10,577 nt of DNA from an uncultured Lacticaseibacillus sp. Lineage in GTDB: Bacteria; Bacillota; Bacilli; Lactobacillales; Lactobacillaceae. The stretch is from assembly GCA_934370925.1 (NCBI GenBank), contig CAKRNG010000041.1, forward strand, positions 1 through 10,577. The letters run 5' to 3'. Position 1 is the stretch's first letter, and each line of letters starts with the position of its first letter. The notes beneath the pieces were generated by a model that was not told the origin of the DNA, ran no database searches, and was given only the letters and a program-made list of their open reading frames with translations. Shown piece by piece: positions 5,404-10,577 of the stretch. The translations under genes were made by a program, and so were the position numbers.

Positions 5404-8037
5404 CTACTTTGCCTCGAACCAGGTTTCGCCGTAATGGCTTTCGACCTTTAGTGGCACTGCCAACTTGACTGCAGAATCCATCACTTCTGGGACCAGCTTG
5501 CTTAACGTTGCCACCTCGCTCGCTGGTGCCTCGAAGATCAATTCATCGTGTACCTGCAGCAACATCCGTGCCTGCAGGTGGTGTTCTTGCAATGCTGCTT
5601 CCATGCGCACCATCGCAATTTTGATAATGTCCGCTGCGCTACCCTGGATGGGTGTGTTCATCGCCGTTCGTTCCGCAAAACTGCGCAGGTTGAAGTTTCG
5701 ACTGTGGATGTCGCGCAGGTAACGGCGCCGGTGGAACAGTGTCTCCACGAAGCCCGTTTCTCGCGCCTGCGCGACCATCTTGTCCATATACGTCCGCACG
5801 TCTGGGTACTGCGCGAAGTAACCCTCAATGAACGCCTTGGCCTGCTGACGCGAAATCCCAATATTTGCGGCCAGACCATAATCAGAAATGCCGTACACAA
5901 TCCCGAAGTTCGTGGCCTTCGCCTGCCGCCGCATGTCCGCGGTTACCTGGTCAGGTGAGTCGAGGTGAAAAATCTTCATGGCCGTGTTCGCATGAATGTC
6001 GCGTCCCTCCTTGAAGGCTTCCTGCATGTTCGCGTCACCCGAGATGTCGGAGAGCACGCGCAGTTCGATTTGGGAGTAGTCAGAACTGAAAATGACCCAA
6101 TCTGGCTTGCTTGGCACGAACGCGTGGCGCACCTGCTTCCCCATTCCGCGTGCAGGGATATTCTGCATGTTGGGATCCACGGAACTAAGCCGACCCGTCT
6201 GCGTCAGCGTCTGCAAGTAACGCGTGTGAATCTTGCCATCATCATGCACGGCCTTTTGCAACCCGTTGATGTAGGTGGATTGCAACTTCGACAGACCACG
6301 CCAATCCAGAATCATCTGGATGATGGGGCTACTGGTACGTAGTTGTTCGAGCACATCAACACTCGTGGAATAGCCAGTCTTCGTCTTCTTAATGACGGGG
6401 AGGCCGAGGTCTTCGAACAGCACCACGCCGAGCTGCTTAGGGGAATTCAGGTTGAACTCGCGCCCCGCTTCCCGGTAGATATCCTGTTCAAGCACCGCCA
6501 TGCTGCCCGTGAATTGTTCACCCATTTCCTTGAGCACATTCACATCAAGCGCAATCCCATCCTGCTCCATTTGTGCCAGTACGAAGGACAATGGCAATTC
6601 CAAATCAGTGAAGAGCGCAGCTTCATCCTGGTCTTTTAATTCCGCCTGCAGCTGTGGTCGGAGCGTCAAAAGTGCGTCAGCTTTTTGGGCCAAATGGTTA
6701 CAGAAATCATCGTGTTCCGGCATGTGCAGCTTCGCACCCTTCCCGAACACATCCACATCCGCCTGCAGCTGTGTGTAATCATGCTGCCGCGCAAGGGTGC
6801 CCAAGTCGGTACTATTATCATCGGGGTCAATCAAATAAGACGCCAGCAGCGCATCGAAATCGGGACGAATTTGAACACCCGCCCGCGCAGCTGCCACCAC
6901 ATTGCGCTTCGCATCGAACACCGTTAGCTGCCGAGCTGAATCGCCCAACCACATGTTGAATTCCAGGTCGCTAAGCAGCGTCACATCCGTGCTGACAAAA
7001 ACACGGTCGGCGTCCGCCACCATGAAACCGCGCAGCTCCTCTGTGTGGTAGTTATCCCCAATCATCGCCAGTTCAAAGGCCACGGGTGCCTTCAACGCCA
7101 TCGCTTCCCCGAGGTTATCCGCCGTCAGTTCCGTGTACGCCACCTGCTTCACCTCAACTGGCACCGCACCAAGCCGCTTCAACGCGTTCTTCATGTCCAT
7201 CTCTGTATAGAAGTCACGCAACGCATCCACGTCGGGGCCGTTAAAGTCGATATCTGCCAACGTCACGGTAATTGGTGCATCACAACGAATTCGCGCCAAG
7301 TCCTTACTCATGAAGGCATTGTCACGGTCATTGATCAAGTTTTCCTTCATCTTACTTGGCTTCAACTCGTCCAGGTGGTCATAAAGGTTCTCAATGCTAT
7401 CAAATTGCTTGATGAGCTTCAGCGCGGTCTTCTCGCCCACCTTCGTCACACCCGGATAATTATCAGAAGTGTCACCCATGAGCCCCTTCAGATCAATAAT
7501 CTGTTTGGGTGCGACCCCAAGTTTTTCAAGTACGTGCGCGGGCGTGTAAGATTCGATTTCCTGCACACCCTTCACGGTCACCGCAACCGTCACGCGGTCC
7601 GTGGTCAACTGGGTCAAATCGCGATCCCCGGTCACCACCGTCACTTCAGCATCAGTTTGGTCCCCCGCATGTGCGAGCGTCCCAATGATGTCATCGGCTT
7701 CGTAATTGGCAAGTTCATAATGCTGAATGCCATACGCGTCGAGCATTTGCTTGATGAGTGGCATCTGTTCCAGCAGTTCTTCCGGCGTTTTTTGACGTCC
7801 CCCCTTATAGTTGTCGTACTTCGTGGTGCGGAATGTGGTTTTGCCCGCGTCGAACGCCACAAGAACCTTGTCCGGTGCCACCCGCTTCAAAAGGTTTGCC
7901 AGCATGTTGTCGAACCCAAAAATGGCATTCGTGTGCACCCCGGCATGATTCGTGAAACTTTCTAACGCCGTGTACGTCGCATAAAACGCGCGAAACGCAA
8001 CCGAGTTCCCGTCAATCAGCAGAATTTTAGTCGACAC
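5404..8037 (-). CDS. polA: DNA polymerase I
   Basis: PolA fills gaps in repair and removes RNA primers from Okazaki fragments. The 877-residue product is almost exactly the length of the Bacillus enzyme. The 5' nuclease domain (about 1-290) has D9, the EADDIIG pair D115/D116, and GDRD (D138, D140). The middle domain (about 310-470) is a 3'-5' exonuclease fold whose metal-binding motif has decayed: VAFELAM stands where a proofreading enzyme has FDTET, so proofreading is presumably absent, as in Bacillus homologues. The polymerase domain has motif A DYSQIELRVLS (D653), motif B RRQAKATNFGIVYG (K707) and motif C QVHDELIFE (D831). The start is GTG with GGAGG 7 bases upstream, giving MSTKILLIDGNS. 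It has its own extended -10 promoter and is followed by a long structured non-coding region. Confidence 0.98.
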   Translation of the reverse strand: MSTKILLIDGNSVAFRAFYATYTALESFTNHAGVHTNAIFGFDNMLANLLKRVAPDKVLVAFDAGKTTFRTTKYDNYKGGRQKTPEELLEQMPLIKQMLDAYGIQHYELANYEADDIIGTLAHAGDQTDAEVTVVTGDRDLTQLTTDRVTVAVTVKGVQEIESYTPAHVLEKLGVAPKQIIDLKGLMGDTSDNYPGVTKVGEKTALKLIKQFDSIENLYDHLDELKPSKMKENLINDRDNAFMSKDLARIRCDAPITVTLADIDFNGPDVDALRDFYTEMDMKNALKRLGAVPVEVKQVAYTELTADNLGEAMALKAPVAFELAMIGDNYHTEELRGFMVADADRVFVSTDVTLLSDLEFNMWLGDSARQLTVFDAKRNVVAAARAGVQIRPDFDALLASYLIDPDDNSTDLGTLARQHDYTQLQADVDVFGKGAKLHMPEHDDFCNHLAQKADALLTLRPQLQAELKDQDEAALFTDLELPLSFVLAQMEQDGIALDVNVLKEMGEQFTGSMAVLEQDIYREAGREFNLNSPKQLGVVLFEDLGLPVIKKTKTGYSTSVDVLEQLRTSSPIIQMILDWRGLSKLQSTYINGLQKAVHDDGKIHTRYLQTLTQTGRLSSVDPNMQNIPARGMGKQVRHAFVPSKPDWVIFSSDYSQIELRVLSDISGDANMQEAFKEGRDIHANTAMKIFHLDSPDQVTADMRRQAKATNFGIVYGISDYGLAANIGISRQQAKAFIEGYFAQYPDVRTYMDKMVAQARETGFVETLFHRRRYLRDIHSRNFNLRSFAERTAMNTPIQGSAADIIKIAMVRMEAALQEHHLQARMLLQVHDELIFEAPASEVATLSKLVPEVMDSAVKLAVPLKVESHYGETWFEAK

Positions 8038-8089
8038 CTTATGTCCTCCGTTTATCTAACCCGTTGTTTCAGTCCATCTATTTCTTTCC

Positions 8090-8100
8090 ATTTTACCACA
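8090..8100 (-). promoter_or_regulatory. Putative extended -10 promoter of polA
   Basis: The minus strand reads TGTGGTAAAAT, an extended -10 (TGG plus TAAAAT), about 50 bases upstream of the polA GTG. The -35 region is poor (AAAAGC at 17 bases), which an extended -10 may offset. It is the only good candidate between the upstream terminator and polA. Confidence 0.5.
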
Positions 8101-8127
8101 CCTACCGCTTCTGCTTTTTAAACTGCG

Positions 8128-8155
8128 GCGTTCCCTCACTTCGCATCGAGGGCGC
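8128..8155. other. Short hairpin upstream of the polA promoter
   Basis: CCCTC (8133-8137) pairs with GAGGG (8148-8152), extended outward past a two-base bulge by GCG with CGC (8128-8130, 8153-8155). It lies about 30 bases upstream of the -10 box. It could be an operator or a remnant of palindromic DNA. Confidence 0.35.
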
Positions 8156-8178
8156 TGCTGATATTTGTTTCGTGGCAC

Positions 8179-8211
8179 CGATTGATTGACCCGCCTCGAT
8201 TACGATTGATT
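8179..8211. repeat. Direct repeat pair upstream of polA
   Basis: CGATTGATT occurs twice (8179-8187 and 8203-8211) with a 24-base offset, about 80-115 bases upstream of the polA -10 box. Paired short direct repeats can be protein-binding sites, but nothing else supports that here. Confidence 0.35.
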
Positions 8212-8258
8212 ATCTCACCAACACTTGCCCACCTTTTCGCAGACCCGGTGGACACGCT

Positions 8259-8420
8259 GAGGCTGCGCCAGAAGTCCAAAGCACACGAACGTTACATCCA
8301 GTCGCGCGCCAGAAGACAGTCCCCTCACATACAAGACAGTCCCGGCAGAAATCCTAAGTTCGGGATTTCCGCCGGGACCGCCTTGTATACCGGGGACAAC
8401 CCGTCTTCTGGCGCAGCCTC
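8259..8420. repeat. Palindromic repeat, copy C (complete, nested)
   Basis: This is the fullest member of the family. The outermost ends GAGGCTGCGCCAGAAG (8259-8274) and CTTCTGGCGCAGCCTC (8405-8420) are perfect inverted repeats of 16 bp. A second GCGCCAGAAGAC (8306-8317) also pairs perfectly with 8403-8414, so two left arms compete for one right arm. The core is a 26-base arm (8329-8354) and its partner (8363-8388) around loop TAAGTTCG (8355-8362), with only three non-Watson-Crick positions. All three become G-U in minus-strand RNA. It starts 5 bases past the terminator of the upstream membrane-protein gene and lies upstream of the polA promoter. The length, about 162 bp with inverted ends, fits a REP-like or MITE-like unit. 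No transposase is present. Confidence 0.85.
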
Positions 8421-8424
8421 AAGC

Positions 8425-8460
8425 AAAAACGCGCCGCCACAATGTTGTGACCGCGCGTTT
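8425..8460 (-). terminator. Intrinsic terminator of the membrane-protein gene
   Basis: On the minus strand AAACGCGC (8460-8453) pairs with GCGCGTTT (8434-8427), with a further CACAA/TTGTG inner stem, and the transcript then runs into T residues (8429-8425). It starts 37 bases past the stop codon at 8498 and reads in the correct direction. Confidence 0.85.
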
Positions 8461-8497
8461 CTTCTATCCTATTTCAATTTAACTAACACCATCGCGA

Positions 8498-9340
8498 TTA
8501 CGCGAGTCCTTCCGAATCGACAGCCAAGACTTCATGCACATTACGCTGTGGCATTGTGTACTTTTCAATTTCGCACTGTGTCGGTTTCTTGAAGAGGATA
8601 AGTTCACCGCCAATTGTCATACCGACCGTTAAGTACACACCGATATTATCAAGCGCGCCCCATTCAAACGCCGATCCCGTCTTTTTGAAGTAGATTCCCA
8701 CCACTTTCACGTGCACGATGGGATCCAGAAAGTGTTGCAGCTGCTGGATCATTACTTCACGCCGTACCATCACCATTTCTTGAAAACCCGTTAACATCCG
8801 GGTCCATTCTAAAACGCGACGATTACGCTCGGCTTCAAGGAAGTTATCCCCATGCTGAAATTCATACTTGCGTTCATGGAACAACACGATTCGGGAAAGC
8901 GCCGCAACCGGTAATACTTCCGATTCATACGCCACCGCAATATCTTGGATGGGCTGTTCAACGAAAATCATTTTAAGCGGCAACTGTTCAGCAACAAAGG
9001 CCTTATACAGTTCATACTTGCGCCGATTAAAACGCCCAAAACTAACAGCACAGGCAATTACCATCAGTAATAACAAAATAAACAGAATTCCGTAACCATC
9101 CATGTAAAAAGGATTGATGAACGGCAAGTCATATTGAAGGAACCGTTCCTCAACGTGTGTCTGACCAATCAGATAGTAATGAACCCCCTTGAGAAGAAGA
9201 ATGCTACTTAACGCCAACGTCAGGCCATACAAAATCTGTGCGGTCTTCACCGGTTTCAGCGAAATATTGCGTTTAAACGTATTCCAATCACGAAGGTTCA
9301 TCTGCGCATTTGCTAAAAATTTTTGACTGGCTAGTTTCAT
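8498..9340 (-). CDS. Two-span membrane protein of unknown function
   Basis: I do not recognise this family. I chose the ATG at 9340 (MKLASQKFLANAQ) because AAAGGGAG lies 9 bases upstream; an upstream ATG at 9361 lies within or before that site. The 280-residue product has a short basic N-terminus. Two hydrophobic spans follow at about 34-58 and 82-101, separated by a 23-residue loop, and then a basic stop-transfer FGRFNRRK. The remaining 180 residues would be cytoplasmic, with a helical charged part (VLFHERKYEFQHGDNFLEAERNRRVLEW) and a more beta-like end (VHVKVVGIYFKKTG, GVYLTVGMTIGGELILF). Positive residues flank both spans on the predicted inner side. It has its own promoter and terminator, so it is likely monocistronic. 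No catalytic motif is apparent. Confidence 0.85.
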   Translation of the reverse strand: MKLASQKFLANAQMNLRDWNTFKRNISLKPVKTAQILYGLTLALSSILLLKGVHYYLIGQTHVEERFLQYDLPFINPFYMDGYGILFILLLLMVIACAVSFGRFNRRKYELYKAFVAEQLPLKMIFVEQPIQDIAVAYESEVLPVAALSRIVLFHERKYEFQHGDNFLEAERNRRVLEWTRMLTGFQEMVMVRREVMIQQLQHFLDPIVHVKVVGIYFKKTGSAFEWGALDNIGVYLTVGMTIGGELILFKKPTQCEIEKYTMPQRNVHEVLAVDSEGLA

Positions 9341-9548
9341 AAATAACATCTCCCTTTCCATCGTTCATTCGTTAATTGACATATTGGTTGTCGCTTGGAA
9401 CGCGCTACACTTTCAAATTTTCCTGAGATTTCTTTTACGATTTTTAAGTTATTTAATGTCAGCAGCAAAGTAATCAGCATTCACCCGAAACGCCTTATTA
9501 ATCAATTCAATCAATTGCCGTCATCAATCTTTCGCTTAGTATTATCGT

Positions 9549-9577
9549 ATTATTTATTTCCCGATTTTACTAGTCAA
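9549..9577 (-). promoter_or_regulatory. Putative promoter of the membrane-protein gene
   Basis: On the minus strand TTGACT (9577-9572) and AATAAT (9554-9549) are separated by exactly 17 bases. Each box differs from the housekeeping consensus at one position. Transcription would begin near 9542, giving a leader of about 200 bases before the ATG at 9340. The long leader leaves room for control that I cannot identify. Confidence 0.6.
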
Positions 9578-9707
9578 TCCACCTGTTCCTTTTTCAGCCC
9601 GTCCTTAAAAAACAGACGGTTACCCTTTTTATGTTTACAATTAAAAATTGGATTTCATAACACATTTTAAATTTCTCGTTATCGTGAACGCATTACAAAC
9701 CAAACGT

Positions 9708-9768
9708 ATATACAAAGCAGCGATACATAAACCCCATGCTTAGGTTTATGCAACGCCACTTTGTATAT
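9708..9768. repeat. Palindromic repeat, diverged copy E
   Basis: A 26-base arm (9708-9733) pairs with 9743-9768 around the 9-base loop CCATGCTTA. Of 26 pairs, 22 are Watson-Crick, three become G-U only in minus-strand RNA, and one is a mismatch. The outer ATATACAAAG/CTTTGTATAT and inner CATAAACC/GGTTTATG blocks are perfect. The arm length equals that of copy C. It shares the outer TACAA, the AAAYCC at the loop base and the loop CTTA, but the rest of the arm sequence differs. It begins about 30 bases past the surface-protein terminator. Confidence 0.75.
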
Positions 9769-9799
9769 CAGAACGAATTTAGCAGTCAGCTGGTGTAGC

Positions 9800-9837
9800 A
9801 AAAAAAGCGTACCTCACATCACTGTGAAGTACGCTTT
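9800..9837 (-). terminator. Intrinsic terminator of the surface-protein gene
   Basis: A 15-bp stem (9823-9837 with 9804-9818) has the loop GTGA on the minus strand. It contains one G-U pair (9828/9813) and is followed by a run of seven T residues (9806-9800). It starts 15 bases past the stop codon at 9852. It is the strongest terminator in the window. Confidence 0.93.
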
Positions 9838-9851
9838 CATGTCAGATCAAC

Positions 9852-10577
9852 TTACTCTTCGTCCTTACGACGCTTTTTGGCCAACCCAAGAATGTTCATG
9901 ATTCCCACTAATCCGAGTGCCAGTACACCGAGCTTAGACGCTTCAGTATCTGTACCATTACCCGTTTGTGGCAACTGACCACCCGTATCTGGCAGCTTGT
10001 GGTGTCCGTCCGTCGTGGTAGCCGTTGCCCGCTGCGTCGTTGCAGTAGGTGTCGACGTCTTCGTTGTTGGCGTCTTCGTCGTTGTCCGCTCACCGTTACC
10101 ACCAGTTGGCGGTGTTACTTCGCCTTCTGTTGATGGCAATACTGGGTGACTGTAAACCACTGTCACTTCTGTTACGCCTGGTTCGTCGACTGTCAGTGCA
10201 TCGACCGTCAACGTATCCGTTGTGTAACCGTTAATGATTGGTGAGTCTACTGCGTCAAAGTCACCTTCAACAGTCCATGCAGAGTAGGTCACAACTGGCT
10301 TGTCTGGGTTGCTAAAGTCAACCGTCGCGATCCGCGTCAACTTGACTTGTTGAACGACATCGTCCGCAACCTTCTGGCCGTCACGATCCACATAATGAAT
10401 GATTCGTTCTGCCGTCTGATTTAAATCCGCATTCGTCACACCAGCTGGCCACTTTGGTCCATCTGGATTGTCGGGATCCTTAGGGTCACCCTCCTTGTGC
10501 GGTGCCGTTGGTGGCACGGTTTCCTTAGTCGTCGTGTAGTAGATTACTAGATCCAGGTCAGCCCCACCATCACTGGT
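9852..10577 (-). CDS. LPXTG-anchored surface protein with MucBP/Mub-type repeat (5' end outside window)
   Basis: This is the C-terminal 241 residues of a cell-wall adhesin-like protein. The reading frame stays open to the window edge, so the GTG near 10517 is not the start. It begins at the end of a MucBP-like domain (GGADLDLVIYYT), then a Pro/Asp-rich spacer. A Mub B2-like domain follows, with the family signatures ERIIHYVDRDGQKV, VTYSAW, DSPIINGYTTD and VTVVYSH. A Thr-rich linker (TTTKTPTTKTSTPTATTQRA) would cross the cell wall. The sorting signal is LPQTG, then a hydrophobic span GVLALGLVGIMNILGL and the tail KKRRKDEE. Sortase A would cleave between T and G and attach the protein to peptidoglycan. 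An LPDTG lies eight residues before the LPQTG. Mucus binding is a family inference and is not shown here. A strong terminator follows. Confidence 0.92.
   Translation of the reverse strand, partial: TSDGGADLDLVIYYTTTKETVPPTAPHKEGDPKDPDNPDGPKWPAGVTNADLNQTAERIIHYVDRDGQKVADDVVQQVKLTRIATVDFSNPDKPVVTYSAWTVEGDFDAVDSPIINGYTTDTLTVDALTVDEPGVTEVTVVYSHPVLPSTEGEVTPPTGGNGERTTTKTPTTKTSTPTATTQRATATTTDGHHKLPDTGGQLPQTGNGTDTEASKLGVLALGLVGIMNILGLAKKRRKDEE

Larger units (their letters stand above)
9341..9799. other. AT-rich intergenic region
   Basis: This 459-base gap is clearly more AT-rich than the rest of the window. It holds a promoter for the membrane-protein gene (9549-9577) and the palindrome at 9708-9768, and it ends at the terminator of the surface-protein gene. 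Between about 9360 and 9540 lies a presumed leader of roughly 200 bases with CAATT-rich direct repeats near 9497-9520. I see no convincing gene: one plus-strand open frame there lacks a ribosome site and has a biased, non-protein-like composition. Confidence 0.6.

Noticed and set aside
7045..7965. Long plus-strand open frame (306 codons) inside polA
   Set aside because: It is antisense to the conserved 5' nuclease and middle domains of PolA. Its product is rich in His, Arg and Val with no recognisable domain, as expected of a shadow frame in a strongly coding gene.
8182..8592. Plus-strand open frame across the polA upstream gap
   Set aside because: It runs through palindrome copy C and a minus-strand terminator and ends antisense to the membrane-protein gene. 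It has no ribosome site or protein-like composition.
9395..9670. Plus-strand open frame in the AT-rich gap
   Set aside because: It starts at TTG with no ribosome site, has a low-complexity Phe/Ser/Leu-rich product, and runs against the proposed promoter and leader of the membrane-protein gene.
1..9768. CRISPR array
   Set aside because: The repeats are few, kilobases apart, and palindromic with unequal surroundings. There is no regular repeat-spacer pattern and no cas gene.

Overview
The window looks like chromosomal DNA of a low-GC Gram-positive bacterium, most likely a member of the Lactobacillaceae with fairly balanced base composition. The evidence is the gene order polA-mutM-coaE-nrdR-dnaB-dnaI, the Gram-positive helicase-loading pair DnaB/DnaI, a Bacillus-type PolA with a decayed proofreading site, and a sortase-anchored surface protein with a mucus-binding-type repeat. 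The species cannot be named from sequence alone. Every gene I accept lies on the minus strand, so transcription runs from high to low coordinates.

In transcription order: 10577-9852 is the C-terminal part of an LPXTG cell-wall protein, closed by a strong intrinsic terminator. The AT-rich gap 9799-9341 holds a long hairpin and a good promoter. A two-span membrane protein of unknown function (9340-8498) follows, with its own terminator. The gap 8497-8038 holds a large nested palindrome and the polA promoter. polA (8037-5404) is followed by about 820 bp of non-coding, highly structured DNA (5403-4583). Then come mutM, coaE, nrdR, dnaB and dnaI, tightly spaced except for a hairpin-bearing gap between nrdR and dnaB. 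The gene products serve DNA replication and repair: repair synthesis (PolA), 8-oxoguanine excision (MutM), control of dNTP supply (NrdR) and helicase loading (DnaB, DnaI). CoaE, the last step of coenzyme A synthesis, is a usual passenger in this cluster.

The unusual content is non-coding. First, a family of long palindromes occurs four times (1-76, 2471-2524, 8259-8420, 9708-9768). The stems are 23-26 bp around an 8-9 base loop, and each copy lies just past the 3' end of a minus-strand gene. Two copies have the same arms but the loop in opposite orientation. Most arm mismatches become G-U pairs only in minus-strand RNA. Second, the polA-mutM gap holds two separate, multi-hairpin, closed-stem structures: 4653-4950 (long outer stem, three inner hairpins and a tandem 62-bp repeat) and 5198-5399 (16-bp outer stem and several inner hairpins). 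Both look like candidate structured RNAs or palindromic mobile units. I found no transposase, CRISPR array, tRNA or rRNA here.
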